Positions 8,452 through 17,189 are shown, counted from the first letter of the stretch. The stretch: DNA of 64,000 nt from Actinoplanes teichomyceticus ATCC 31121 (GCF_003711105.1 NZ_CP023865.1:5913501-5977500), one strand, 5' to 3'. The notes: a model not told the origin generated them from the sequence alone. Translations and numbers: made by a program.

Positions 8452-9111
8452 TCAGGCCAGACCGGCCTCCTTGGCCAGGATCGCCGCCTGCACCCGGGAC
8501 GTGCAGCCCAGCTTGCCCAGCACCCGGGACACGTGCGTCTTCGCCGTCGCCCGGCTGATCGCCAGCTCCGCGGCCAGGCCGGCGTTGGACAGCCCCCGGC
8601 CGAGCCCGGCGAGCACGTCGCGCTCCCGCTCGGTGAGGCCGTCCAGCGCCGGGGTGGTCACCGGCCGCGCCGGCTCCGGGGCGGCGGCCGCGAAGGCGGT
8701 GAGCAGCCGGCGGGTCACCTCGGGCGCCAGGAAACCGTCACCGTCCGCGACCCGGCGCACGGCGTCGATCAGCGCGGCCGGCTCGACCGATTTGAGCAGG
8801 AAGCCGGCGGCGCCCGCGCGCAGTGCCCCGAACAGGTAGTCGTCGAAGTCGAACGTGGTCAGGATCAGCACGTCCGCCACGCCCGCGGAGGTGATCGCCC
8901 GGGTGGCGGCGATCCCGTCGGTGCCGGGCATCCGGATGTCCATCAGCACCACGTCCGGGCGCAGCGCGCCGGCCTGCCGGACGGCGACCGCCCCGTCGGC
9001 GGCCTCGCCCACCACCACGATGTCCGGCGCCTGTTCCAGCATGAGCCGCATCCCGGCCCGGATCGCGGCATGGTCGTCGGCGAGCAGGACCCGGATCCGC
9101 GGGTCGCTCAC
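8452..9111 (-). CDS. NarL/LuxR-family response regulator
   Basis: A 219-residue receiver plus HTH protein. The receiver has acidic residues 12-13, the phospho-acceptor Asp58 (VVLMDIRMPG), the Thr of ILTTF near 86 and Lys near 108 (FLLKS). The C-terminal LuxR-type HTH spans about 155-205 (LTERERDVLAGLGRG...KTHVSRVLGKLG). The GTG start overlaps the stop of the kinase gene (GTGA), so the pair is co-translated. It is the output half of the adjacent histidine kinase and probably binds DNA as a phosphorylated dimer. The target genes are unknown; the downstream side is a short gene-free stretch before the EamA gene, which converges on it. Confidence 0.95.
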   Translation of the reverse strand: MSDPRIRVLLADDHAAIRAGMRLMLEQAPDIVVVGEAADGAVAVRQAGALRPDVVLMDIRMPGTDGIAATRAITSAGVADVLILTTFDFDDYLFGALRAGAAGFLLKSVEPAALIDAVRRVADGDGFLAPEVTRRLLTAFAAAAPEPARPVTTPALDGLTERERDVLAGLGRGLSNAGLAAELAISRATAKTHVSRVLGKLGCTSRVQAAILAKEAGLA

Positions 9112-10283
9112 CGCGCGCTCCCCGCCGGGTGCAGGGGCAGCGTGGCGCGTACCCGGAAGTGCCCGCCGTCCGGGCCGGCGGTGAGCTCGCCGCCGAGCAA
9201 CGTGGCCCGCTCGCGGATCGAGATCAGTCCGGCGCCGGAGCTGAGCGCGTGGTGGTCGACCGCGCCCGCCCGGGTCACCGCGTTGGTGACGGTCACCTGC
9301 ACGGCGTCGCCGGCCGGGTGGACCTCCAGGCACACCTCCGAGCCCGGCGCGTGTTTCGCCGCGTTGGTCAGCGCCTCCCGCACGATCCGGTGGACGGCGT
9401 GCGCCACCGCCGCGGAGACCTGCGGGATCTCCCGGATCCGGGTCTCCACCCGCAGCCCGCCGGCGGTGGCCGCCGCGACCAGGCCGGGCAGGCGGTCCAG
9501 GCCGCCGGGCAGGGCCGCGTCCGGGGTCGCGTCGTCGGCCCGCAAGAGCATGATCATGGAGCGCATCTCCTCCAGGGCGGCCAGGCTGCTCGTGCGTACC
9601 TCCCGCAGGGTGGCCCGGTCGCGCTCCGGGTCCGGGGGCCGGGCCAGGGCCGCGCCGGAGTGGATCGCGGTGGTGGACAGGTGCGCGGCGATCACGTCGT
9701 GCAGGTCGCGGGCCATCGCGGCGCGTTCGGCGACGACCGCCTCCCGGGCGGTGCGCTCCGCGTCGAGCCGGCCCAGCTGCCGCTGCTGGCGGATGTTGGC
9801 CGCCCACCACAGCGGCACACACAGCAGGGTGGTCAGCTGCAGGGCCATGAAGACGGCCATCCGGAACTCGCCGACGGCCAGCCCGGTCACCACGCTGATC
9901 GTGCCGACGGCGACGAACACCGCGCTGCCCACCGCGGTGCGGGCGCGACCGGAGGCGAACAGGCCGACCGAGAAGAGCAGTTCGAACAGCACCAGGACCA
10001 GGGCGACGCTGCCGCCGAGCAGGAGGTCCGCGACCATCGCCACGGTGCCGGCCACGAGGGCGGGCACCGGGTGGCGGCGTTTGCCGAGCATCGCCAGGCA
10101 GCCGGCGGCCAGCGGGACGGTGTGCCACCACGCGGGCCAGCCGGCGACCGCGCGCGGCTGCGGGAGCGACCAGATGTCGGTCAGTCCGATGAGGTTGAAC
10201 GCCAGCCCGGCCAGGAACGTCCCGGCTGCCGTGCCGGCGTCCTGGAACCACGTGCTGCCGCGCCAGCGCGCTCCGAGTCCCAC
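9108..10283 (-). CDS. Sensor histidine kinase, HisKA_3 type
   Basis: A membrane kinase of 391 residues. Five or six hydrophobic segments fill about residues 20-165. A short helix leads to the HisKA_3 dimerisation domain with phospho-acceptor His195 (ARDLHDVIAAHL), and a GHKL ATPase domain follows from about 280 (REALTNAAKHA N-box; GAGLISIRERATLLGG). No separate extracytoplasmic domain is visible, so it probably senses within or near the membrane, like DesK-type kinases. It is coupled by a four-base overlap to the response regulator. The operon reads toward lower coordinates. Confidence 0.93.
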   Translation of the reverse strand: MGLGARWRGSTWFQDAGTAAGTFLAGLAFNLIGLTDIWSLPQPRAVAGWPAWWHTVPLAAGCLAMLGKRRHPVPALVAGTVAMVADLLLGGSVALVLVLFELLFSVGLFASGRARTAVGSAVFVAVGTISVVTGLAVGEFRMAVFMALQLTTLLCVPLWWAANIRQQRQLGRLDAERTAREAVVAERAAMARDLHDVIAAHLSTTAIHSGAALARPPDPERDRATLREVRTSSLAALEEMRSMIMLLRADDATPDAALPGGLDRLPGLVAAATAGGLRVETRIREIPQVSAAVAHAVHRIVREALTNAAKHAPGSEVCLEVHPAGDAVQVTVTNAVTRAGAVDHHALSSGAGLISIRERATLLGGELTAGPDGGHFRVRATLPLHPAGSAR

Positions 10284-10400
10284 CGGACCATCCCATCACG
10301 GGCGGCACACCCGGGCGTACGCCGAAGGGTGTATGTGGCGGGCGGTCCGGCCATCGTCCGGGCGACGCGCCCGGCCCCGCCGGGCGGGCATGGTCGCGGC

Positions 10401-11102
10401 ATGGATCTCCCCCTTCTCGGGTCGCTGGCCGTTCTCGCGCTCATCGATTCCACCAGTTTCGGGACGCTGCTGATCCCGGCCTGGTTGCTGCTGCACCCGG
10501 GCCCGGTCCGGCCCGGACGCATCCTGGTCTTTCTCGGTACGGTCGCGGCCTTCTACTTCGCCGTCGGCATCGCGGTGGCGCTGGCCGCCGAGGCCTTCCT
10601 GCCGCGGATCCGTGACGCGCTGGCGAACCCGGCCGTGATGTGGGCGCAGCTGGTCACCGGCGTCGCCCTGTTCTTCTGGAGTTTCCGGCTCGACCGCAGG
10701 CACGGCCGCGGCGGCGGCGGCCGGCTGGTCCGCTGGCGGGAGCGGGCCCTGGCGGACGATCGCGGCGCCGGTGGCCTGGCCCGGCTGGCGCTGGCCGCGG
10801 CCGCCGCGGAGGTGACCACGATGCTGCCGTACCTGGCGGCGATCGGTCTGCTGACCACCGCGGACCTCCCACCGGCGCAGGTCACCCTGATCATGGTGGG
10901 GTACTGCCTGCTGATGATCGTCCCCGCGCTGGCCCTGCTCGCCGGGCGGCTGGTCGCCGGCGACCGGGTCGCCAAGCCGCTGGCCCGGATGAGCGACTGG
11001 ATGGCGAACAGCAACGCGCTGTCGTGGATCGTCGGCATCGTCGGTTTCCTGCTCGCCAACGACGCGGCGGGACGGCTCGGCCTCACCGGCTCCGGCAACT
11101 GA
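10401..11102 (+). CDS. GAP (Sap/sulfolipid-1-addressing) family membrane protein
   Basis: A 233-residue integral membrane protein with six hydrophobic segments. It opens with helix LGSLAVLALIDSTSFGTLLIP, typical of the GAP family, whose mycobacterial members Gap and Sap help export peptidoglycolipids or sulfolipid-1. A charged cytoplasmic loop (about 98-125, rich in Arg and Gly) separates the two halves. A second half with AAAAEVTTMLPYLAAIGLL follows. The lipid partner here is unknown, and no lipid synthase lies next to it. It is divergent from the histidine kinase, whose start lies 117 bases away. Confidence 0.8.
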   Translation: MDLPLLGSLAVLALIDSTSFGTLLIPAWLLLHPGPVRPGRILVFLGTVAAFYFAVGIAVALAAEAFLPRIRDALANPAVMWAQLVTGVALFFWSFRLDRRHGRGGGGRLVRWRERALADDRGAGGLARLALAAAAAEVTTMLPYLAAIGLLTTADLPPAQVTLIMVGYCLLMIVPALALLAGRLVAGDRVAKPLARMSDWMANSNALSWIVGIVGFLLANDAAGRLGLTGSGN

Positions 11103-11108
11103 CCGCGC

Positions 11109-11777
11109 TCACGCGCGGTAGCCGTCGAACAGGGGCCCGCCCGCTCCCGCCAGCACCTCGGTGGCCAGCGCGGCCGGATCGTCGCGGGCCGCCAGCCAGC
11201 GCTCGGCCAGCACAGGATCGTGTTCGCGCAGGTCGCGCAGCAGCCACTTGCCGCCGCTGACCCACCGGCCGGCGAGCGACAGCACCGCCTCGGCGGTGCC
11301 GGTCCACAGCCCCGTGGCGATCACTGTGCGTTCGCCCGGGTCGGTGGCGTGCCGGAGGTCGTCCAGGCCGTCGGTCAGGCTGTAGCGCAGCCAGTCGTGC
11401 TCGGCGGGACTCAGCGGTCCCGGGCCCTCGGCGAGCACCCGCGCGCACCGGGCCGGCAGGTCGCCCGGGTCGCCGAACAGGACCACGCCGTGGGCGAGCA
11501 TCCGGTGCGTGCTCGGCTTGCGCTGGGCGCGTTCCCGTTCGAGGAAGCCGGCCAGCCTCTCCCGGGTGTGCACGAACAGCTCCACCGGCCAGCCGCGGTG
11601 GCGCAGGCTCTCCCGGTGCCCCGGATCGGTCTCGTCCAGCACCACGATGTCCAGATCGGAGCCCGCGGTCCGGTGCGGGCCGACCACGCTGCCGGTGAGC
11701 ATCGCCCACTCGGCCGCCGGGAAGCGGTCACGTGCCAGCTCACGGGCGACATGCACGGGTTCCATGTCGATGATCAT
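11109..11777 (-). CDS. Pol-beta-superfamily nucleotidyltransferase domain protein
   Basis: About 222 residues. An N-terminal nucleotidyltransferase core has GS at 29-30 (AMLTGSVVG) and GSDLDIVV with D41 and D43 as metal ligands. A helical C-terminal region (from about 110) resembles the KNTase/aminoglycoside-adenylyl C-terminal or HI0074-like helices. It could be an antibiotic-type nucleotidyltransferase or an orphan; the substrate is unknown. ATG 11777 and ATG 11765 are both possible starts, with no clear ribosome site for either. The gene converges with the GAP-family gene (gap 6 bases) and is divergent from the secreted repeat protein. Confidence 0.7.
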   Translation of the reverse strand: MIIDMEPVHVARELARDRFPAAEWAMLTGSVVGPHRTAGSDLDIVVLDETDPGHRESLRHRGWPVELFVHTRERLAGFLERERAQRKPSTHRMLAHGVVLFGDPGDLPARCARVLAEGPGPLSPAEHDWLRYSLTDGLDDLRHATDPGERTVIATGLWTGTAEAVLSLAGRWVSGGKWLLRDLREHDPVLAERWLAARDDPAALATEVLAGAGGPLFDGYRA

Positions 11778-12015
11778 GCCGCACTGACCGGTTCGGGTCA
11801 TGGCGGGCGGGATCGGCGTATCGACGGCCACCCGTTCGCCCGCATCCGGAAACTTTTTTCGAACCTCCCGAAACACCACGCTGACCTGGGCATCCGTGGC
11901 CGGTTCCGGGGCGCGATCGGGGGCTGGTGGCGAATCCGGGTTGAACCGCGCGACCGGCGGCCCCCGTATCGCCCCGCAACCGGTGAACATCGACGTCCAA
12001 CGACGAGGAGTGATC

Positions 12016-12921
12016 ATGAGGTCGCGCGCGTACCGACGTAACCAGGGCAACCAGGGCAACCGGCGGAAGGCGATCGGCGCGGTTGTGGTCGCGGGGGTGC
12101 TGGTGGCCACCGGATTGGCCGGGGTGCAACTCGCCAACGCCAGCACGGACACCAAGGCGGCCGACCTGGTGAGTGTGGACGGTCAGCAGTTCGACGTGTC
12201 CCAGTGCGAGCAGCTGCAGGTCAACGCGGGCAGCGTGGTCTGCGACGGCGAGGAGCTGCAACCGGTCGCGGCACAGGGCGAGGGCGCCGGCGACGCGGCG
12301 GCCGCCTCCGCGCAGGCCCTGGAAGCCGCCTGCGACCAGTTCGCCACGGACGCCGCCGCGGCGGCCGGCGAGCAGGCCGGCGAGGCCGCACAGCGCAGCG
12401 CCGCGCAGAACCGGGCCGCGAACCGGAAGCTGGCCAAGAAGTACGTCAAGTCACTGAAGGCGGCCGGGAAGGGCGCCGGCAAGGCCGGCGGCAAGGACGC
12501 CGGCAAGGGCGCCGGCAAGGGCGCGAAGGCCGGTGAGCAGGGCGCGGCGGAGGAACCGGGCGCGGACCAGCAGGGCGCCGGCGAGCAGGACGCGGCCGGT
12601 GACGACGCGGCGGGCGCGGACCAGCAGGGCGCGGGGGCCAACGACGCGGCCGCGGCCGCGGTGACGTCGGCGCAGGCGACGCTGCTGCAGGCCTGCCTGG
12701 CGCTCGCCGACGCGAAGGCCGTGGTGGCGGCCGGCGCCGGCGACCAGGGCGCGGACGAGCAGGAGGCCGGCGAGCAGGGCGCGGCCGGTGACGACGCCGC
12801 GGGCGCGGACGGGCAGGACGCCGGCGATGCGGGCGCGGCCGGTGACGACGCGGCGGGCGCGGACGGGCAGGACGCCGGCGAGAAGGGCGCGGCCGGCTCG
12901 GCTCCGGCCACCGGCAAGTGA
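12016..12921 (+). CDS. Secreted or anchored low-complexity Ala/Gly/Asp-rich protein
   Basis: 301 residues with a clear GAGGAG ribosome site 6 bases before ATG 12016. An Arg-rich start and hydrophobic helix (about 20-42, AIGAVVVAGVLVATGLAGVQLANA) form an export signal. A short region with two cysteines (SQCEQLQV...VVCDGEEL) follows, then a helical Ala-rich stretch, a Lys/Gly tract with repeated GKGAGK (about 150-175), and a tail of repeating acidic GAAGDDAAGAD and DGQDAG units. Two further single cysteines lie in Ala-rich helices (ACDQF, QACLAL). No enzymatic motif is visible. The family is unknown to me; it is probably a cell-surface or matrix protein. Confidence 0.75.
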   Translation: MRSRAYRRNQGNQGNRRKAIGAVVVAGVLVATGLAGVQLANASTDTKAADLVSVDGQQFDVSQCEQLQVNAGSVVCDGEELQPVAAQGEGAGDAAAASAQALEAACDQFATDAAAAAGEQAGEAAQRSAAQNRAANRKLAKKYVKSLKAAGKGAGKAGGKDAGKGAGKGAKAGEQGAAEEPGADQQGAGEQDAAGDDAAGADQQGAGANDAAAAAVTSAQATLLQACLALADAKAVVAAGAGDQGADEQEAGEQGAAGDDAAGADGQDAGDAGAAGDDAAGADGQDAGEKGAAGSAPATGK

Positions 12922-12940
12922 CCCGCTGAGGCACGTGCCA

Positions 12941-12965
12941 CGGGGTGGGCCTCGGGCCCACCCCG
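12941..12965 (+). terminator. Rho-independent-type hairpin after the secreted repeat gene
   Basis: A perfect 11-bp stem (12941-12951 with 12955-12965) closes a 3-base TCG loop, 20 bases after the stop at 12921, and is followed by TTCTCG. It is strong and well placed, although the T run is weak, as is usual in high-GC actinobacteria. Confidence 0.75.
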
Positions 12966-12980
12966 TTCTCGTCGCCGACT

Positions 12981-13169
12981 GCCCGATCACCGGAGACGGC
13001 TGCCTTATCAACGGAGACGACAGTTCGATCACCGGAGACGGCCGCCCGACCGCCGGAGATGACAGCTCGGTCGCGGGAGGCGGCAGTTCGGTCGCGGGAG
13101 GCGGCAGTTCGGTCGCCGGAGATGACAGCTCGCTCGCGGGAGGCGGCAGTTCGGTCGCGGGAGGCGGCA
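12981..13169. repeat. Nine tandem 21-bp units
   Basis: Units start at 12981, 13002, 13023, 13044, 13065, 13086, 13107, 13128 and 13149, an exact 21-base period without a single indel, with a partial tenth unit after 13170. Two sequence types alternate irregularly: one ends in GGAGATGACA or GGAGACGACA, the other in GGAGGCGGCA. The array fills the gap between a terminator and the lectin-like gene at 13213. The 7-residue peptide it would encode in any frame has no ribosome site, so I read it as non-coding. Confidence 0.9.
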
Positions 13170-13212
13170 GTTCGCCAGCACCGCCCCCGCGGATTTCCTA
13201 GAGTGAACGACT

Positions 13213-13650
13213 ATGCGGCGCATCACCCGGTTCCTGGCCACCGTGATGGCGGGCATGACAGCCACCGCGCCCGTCCCGGCCCCGCCGCCGCTGCACCAGG
13301 GCAAGATCGTCACCAGGGCGGACAGCACGCGGTGCCTGACCGGCGGCCCGATCGGCACGATCGTCAGCACCCGGCCGTGCGGCGACGGCGTGCCCGGTCA
13401 GCACTGGTACCAGGCGAGCACCGGCAAGTTCTACAACGGTGAGAACTGTGTCAGCGCCGAAGGCCCGGTCGCGCGGGTCGCCGAATGCAACGGCGCCGAC
13501 CCGGCCCAGGCGTGGTGGTTCGTGAAGGTCCTGCGCAACGGCCGCTACGGTCCGTGCCTCACCGAGGAACACATCGACGAGAACGGGTACGGAACGGTCC
13601 GCCTGCGCCCGTGCACCTGGCAACGCAACCAGAAGTGGCGTTCCGGCTAG
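13213..13650 (+). CDS. Secreted ricin-B-like (RICIN) domain protein
   Basis: 145 residues: an Arg-rich N-terminus and hydrophobic stretch form a signal peptide (about 1-22), then one domain of about 115 residues with a beta-trefoil-lectin look. It has repeated Cys pairs (CL...PCG, CV...ECN, CL...PC), aromatic W residues at the end of each repeat (QHWYQ, AWWFV, QKWRS), and three roughly 40-residue repeats. A stand-alone carbohydrate-binding module is likely. The 21-bp repeat array lies directly upstream and may contain its promoter. Confidence 0.75.
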   Translation: MRRITRFLATVMAGMTATAPVPAPPPLHQGKIVTRADSTRCLTGGPIGTIVSTRPCGDGVPGQHWYQASTGKFYNGENCVSAEGPVARVAECNGADPAQAWWFVKVLRNGRYGPCLTEEHIDENGYGTVRLRPCTWQRNQKWRSG

Positions 13651-13675
13651 ACGACCGGGCGGGCCCGCCCGCGGA

Positions 13676-14902
13676 TCACCGCGGCGCGCCGGCGGTCCGC
13701 CGGGTGGTCAGCGCGGCGACGGCGGTGAGCAGGGCCAGCATCAGCACGGCGAAGCCGGTCATCGCGGTGAGCGCGGTGAACGCCCGGGTGGCCAGTCCGA
13801 GACCGATCACCGGCACGGTCAGCCCGAGGTAGGCGACGAGGAACAGCCCGGCCAGTGCTGCGCCCCGGTGCTGCGGGGCGGCGAGGGCGGTGACGGCGCC
13901 GACCGCCGCCTTGAACAGGGTGCCCGCGCCCACCCCGGCGACCACGCCGCCGGCCAGGAAGACCGGCAGACTCGCCAGGCGCATCCCGGCCAGCACGATG
14001 AGCACGCCGCCGGCCTGGGCGGCCAGACCCAGGGCCAGCTTCGCGGGGTTGCCGAGGCGGCCGGTCAGCGCCTGCGCGGCCGCGGCGGCGGCGAACACCG
14101 CGAAGACCAGGGCGCCGGCCAGCACCCGCGACGAGTGGTGCAGGACGCCCGCGACGAAGCCCGGGGCGACCGAGGTGAACAGGCCGAAGACGGCGAACGC
14201 GGCGAACCCCGCGGTGAGGTGGCCGGCGACGGGCCGCTCGGCGTGGATCCGCTGCGGGCGGTAGGCCGGCCGGGCCGGGCGGTCCGTCACGGTCTCCGGG
14301 GCCAGGGCGACCGCGGCGAGGGCGACGAGCAGCAGGACCGCGAAGACCGCGTACGGCGTACGCAACGGCGTATGCACGTGCGCGGCGAGCAGCCCGGCCA
14401 CCAGCGCCCCGGCGCCGAGCCCGCCGGTGTTCGCCACCGTGGACACCACCTCGAAGCGCTGCCGGGACGCGCCCGGACGGTCCGCGGCGTGCAGCTCGTG
14501 CAGGTACGCCGTGGCGGTCGCGGTGACCATGCCGACCCCCAGCCCGGTCAGGAACCTTGCGGCCAGCAGCACGGGCAGCGACGTGCCGCTGAAGAACAGC
14601 GCCGCGGCGGCGAGCTCCAGGCCGAGCGCCGGGAGCAGGACCCGCCGGCGCCCGGCCCGGTCCGAGAGGTGGCCGGCGAGCAGCAGGCTGATCACGACAC
14701 CGACCGCGTAGACCGCGAACACCACGGTGACGGTGAACGTGGAGAACCCGTCCCGGGCCGTGTAGAGCGGGTAGAGCGGGGTCGGGACGGTGGAGAAGGC
14801 CATCGCGATCAGGAACGCCGCGGCGATCATCCAGAACCCGGCGCCGTGCCGGGCCGTCCCGGACACTGCGCAAAGACGCGGGGCGGGAGCCAGAAGAGTC
14901 AT
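13676..14902 (-). CDS. MFS transporter
   Basis: A 408-residue permease with twelve predicted helices. The family loop between helices 2 and 3 is present (GHLSDRAGRRRVLLP), as is the R-F-L-T-G-L-G-x-G segment of helix 4. An AraJ/YcaD-like drug or sugar-efflux role is possible; the substrate is not readable. ATG 14902 is chosen because it starts the first hydrophobic region at normal family length. It is divergent from the LysR-type regulator at 14984 with an 81-base intergenic region, the classic arrangement in which the regulator controls the transporter. Confidence 0.92.
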   Translation of the reverse strand: MTLLAPAPRLCAVSGTARHGAGFWMIAAAFLIAMAFSTVPTPLYPLYTARDGFSTFTVTVVFAVYAVGVVISLLLAGHLSDRAGRRRVLLPALGLELAAAALFFSGTSLPVLLAARFLTGLGVGMVTATATAYLHELHAADRPGASRQRFEVVSTVANTGGLGAGALVAGLLAAHVHTPLRTPYAVFAVLLLVALAAVALAPETVTDRPARPAYRPQRIHAERPVAGHLTAGFAAFAVFGLFTSVAPGFVAGVLHHSSRVLAGALVFAVFAAAAAAQALTGRLGNPAKLALGLAAQAGGVLIVLAGMRLASLPVFLAGGVVAGVGAGTLFKAAVGAVTALAAPQHRGAALAGLFLVAYLGLTVPVIGLGLATRAFTALTAMTGFAVLMLALLTAVAALTTRRTAGAPR

Positions 14903-14983
14903 GCCCTGAGCCTGCGCACCGGCAAGCATCACGTCCAACGAAAGATATAGCTCGAACCGATCAGCACCGGTGATAATCGCCGG
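14903..14983. promoter_or_regulatory. Divergent MFS/LysR control region
   Basis: An 81-base gap between two divergent starts. It contains a perfect CACCGGTG palindrome (14965-14972) 11 bases before the LysR start and an AT-richer patch (AAAGATATAG at 14941-14950). LysR-type regulators usually bind T-N11-A sites between themselves and a divergent target; the site is inferred from position only. Confidence 0.45.
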
Positions 14984-15877
14984 GTGGAGCTGCGCCAGCT
15001 GGAGTACTTCGTCGCGGTCGCCGAGGAGCGGCACTTCTCCCGGGCGGCCACCCGCCTGCACGTGGTGCAGTCCGCGGTCTCCGCCGCGATCAAAACCCTG
15101 GAACGCGAGCTCGGCGCGCAGCTGCTGGACCGCAACGCCAAGCGGGTCCGGCTCACCGACGCCGGCGCCGCCCTGCTTCCGCGCGCCCGGGTCGCGCTGG
15201 ACGCGGCCCGCGACGCGCGCGACGCGGTCGACGAGGTCCGCAGCGGGCTGCGCGGCACGCTGCGCCTCGGTGTGCTCACCTCGATCCGCCTGCTCGACCT
15301 GCCCGCCCTGCTCGGCGAGTACCACCGCCGCCACCCCGGCGTGCTGCTGCAGACCAGCGCCGCGCCGTCCGGCTCGGCCGGTCTGGTCGCCCGGCTCACC
15401 GAGCACCGGCTGGACCTGGCGTTCGTCTCGCTGCCCGGGCCGCCACCGCCGGGCATCCGGCTGATCGACCTGGCCCACGCGCCGCTCGACCTGGTACTGC
15501 CCGCCGATCACCCGCTGGCCGGACGGCCCACGGTGCCGATCACCGACCTGACCGACCTGGACTTCATCGACTCGCCGCCCGGTTACGGCAACCGGGCGGT
15601 GGCCGACCGGGCGTTCGCCGCGGCCGGGGTCCGCCGCCGGGTGACCATCGAGATCAGCGACATCGGCACCGGCGCCGACTTCGTGCGGCACGGGCTGGGC
15701 GTCGCGCTGCTGCCCCGCTTCCTGCTGACCGGGGTGACCGGGGTGGCGGTGCGCGAGGTGACCGGGGCGGACCTGCGCTGGCCGCTGTCGCTCGCGGTGC
15801 CCGCCGACCGTGCGCCGGGCGCCGCCGCGCGGGCGCTGATCGCCCTGGTCCGGACCGGGGTGCCGGAACCGCGGTGA
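14984..15877 (+). CDS. LysR-family transcriptional regulator
   Basis: 297 residues. The winged-HTH spans about 1-60 ([36 protein letters not shown], then LLDRN and LTDAG), a linker helix follows, and the two-lobed effector domain runs from about 90 to the end. Start GTG 14984 gives the usual family N-terminus. Being divergent from the MFS transporter, it most likely controls it and itself in response to a small molecule. Confidence 0.94.
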   Translation: MELRQLEYFVAVAEERHFSRAATRLHVVQSAVSAAIKTLERELGAQLLDRNAKRVRLTDAGAALLPRARVALDAARDARDAVDEVRSGLRGTLRLGVLTSIRLLDLPALLGEYHRRHPGVLLQTSAAPSGSAGLVARLTEHRLDLAFVSLPGPPPPGIRLIDLAHAPLDLVLPADHPLAGRPTVPITDLTDLDFIDSPPGYGNRAVADRAFAAAGVRRRVTIEISDIGTGADFVRHGLGVALLPRFLLTGVTGVAVREVTGADLRWPLSLAVPADRAPGAAARALIALVRTGVPEPR

Positions 15878-16001
15878 CCCCGCGACGGGCCGGTCGGCGG
15901 TACAACGGCTCGACGGATGACGACCGGCACGTCAGCCGGACCGGATGCCGACCGCTCACCGGCCGAGCGCGGCACGACGCCCGGCCGGGTGGGGCGGGCG
16001 C

Positions 16002-17189
16002 TCACCGCCGTCCCCTGTCCCGGCGCGGACCGGTCTCGGCCGCACGGCCACGCGCGTCGGCGCCGGACGGGCGGCGACGCGGCTCGGCGTCCGCCGTCTT
16101 GTAGGTGACCAGCGGGATCGTGCTGGCCACCCGGGTCGCCAGCCGGTGCTCGACCAGGTCGGCGATCACCTGCTCGATCCGCTTGTACGCGGTCGGCGCC
16201 TCCTCGAACAGCAGCTGCCGGTCGCCGCAGACGACCACGGAGCCCACCGGCGTACGCCGCAGTTCCTCCACCGTGTGCTTCGCCCGGCCCCGCCGCAGGG
16301 CATCGGCCCGGGACATCTTGCGTCCCGCGCCGTGCGCGACGGAGAAGCCGGCCTCCGCGCCGGCGTGCCCGGCCACCAGGAACGACGGCGTGCCGCGGGT
16401 CCCGGCGACCAGCACGTCCCGGCCGTCGCCGTTCGCCGCGCCCTTGCGGTGCAGGTACGCGCCGTCGCGCAGCTCCACCGAGTTGTGGCACTCGTCCACG
16501 ATCGGCGGCTCCACCGGGGCGCCCAGCGCGTGCGCGACGCGGGCGGCCAGCAGCCGCCGGTTGAGCGAACCCCAGCGCACCGCGTCGTCGTGCGCGGCGA
16601 GGTACGCGGCCGGGTCGGGGGCCGGGCCGGCGCCGTGCACCTCGGTGTGCGAGCGCAGGATCCGCTCGCCGAGCCCGCGGGAACCGCTGTGCACGATCAG
16701 CACCAGGTCGCCGGCGGCCAGGCCGAGCCGGTCCGCGTGCCCGGTGTCGAGGACGGCGCCGATCCGGGCCAGTTCGACGAAGTGGTTGCCGCGGCCCACC
16801 GTGCCCAGGCCGTCGGTGTGCCCGGCCGGGATCGGGCCGTCCAGCACCGCCCAGGCCGGGTCACCGGCGTCCGCGGCGGCGTCCAGCGGGACGTCGAGGT
16901 CGGGGAAGCGGGCGGCGAGCCGTTCCGGCACCGCGCGCTTGAGCCGGAACGGGAAGACCGCGATGCCGCAGCCGATGTCCGAGCCGACCAGGAACGGGTA
17001 GAGCACGGACGAGATCATCGCGGCGCCGATCGGGGCGCCCTTGCCGGGATGCAGGTCGGGCATCCCGGCGACGTGCCGCATGCCGGGCAGCGCGGCGACC
17101 CGGTGGCACTGGTCCAGCGCGCCGGACTCGATCCAGCTGTGCGCGGAGGCGAAGACGGACACCGTCGCCGAGGTGGTCTGATCAGACAA
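16002..17189 (-). CDS. rtcB: RtcB-family RNA ligase
   Basis: A 395-residue RtcB-fold ligase that joins 2',3'-cyclic phosphate or 3'-phosphate RNA ends to 5'-OH ends using GTP and Mn2+. The metal and guanylate set is intact: GSDIGCG (D71, C74), GNHFVEL (H136), VHSGSRG (H167), ECHNS (H235) and the nucleophile His286 in VAHGAGRKMSR. It is shorter than E. coli RtcB, as in the RtcB2-like group of actinobacteria. The start is TTG 17189 with GGAG 8 bases upstream. No archease (Archease/DUF101) or rtcA/rtcR neighbour is present. The last 35 residues are Arg-rich and probably disordered. Confidence 0.93.
   Translation of the reverse strand: MSDQTTSATVSVFASAHSWIESGALDQCHRVAALPGMRHVAGMPDLHPGKGAPIGAAMISSVLYPFLVGSDIGCGIAVFPFRLKRAVPERLAARFPDLDVPLDAAADAGDPAWAVLDGPIPAGHTDGLGTVGRGNHFVELARIGAVLDTGHADRLGLAAGDLVLIVHSGSRGLGERILRSHTEVHGAGPAPDPAAYLAAHDDAVRWGSLNRRLLAARVAHALGAPVEPPIVDECHNSVELRDGAYLHRKGAANGDGRDVLVAGTRGTPSFLVAGHAGAEAGFSVAHGAGRKMSRADALRRGRAKHTVEELRRTPVGSVVVCGDRQLLFEEAPTAYKRIEQVIADLVEHRLATRVASTIPLVTYKTADAEPRRRPSGADARGRAAETGPRRDRGRR

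Noticed and set aside
8452..10308. 618-residue frame joining the regulator and the kinase region
   Set aside because: The upstream part is out of frame with the real kinase; the true start is GTG 9111 with a GTGA overlap.
12788..13201. Small proteins with 7-residue repeats in the 21-bp array
   Set aside because: No ribosome site, several frames equally open, and the period is fixed at DNA level.
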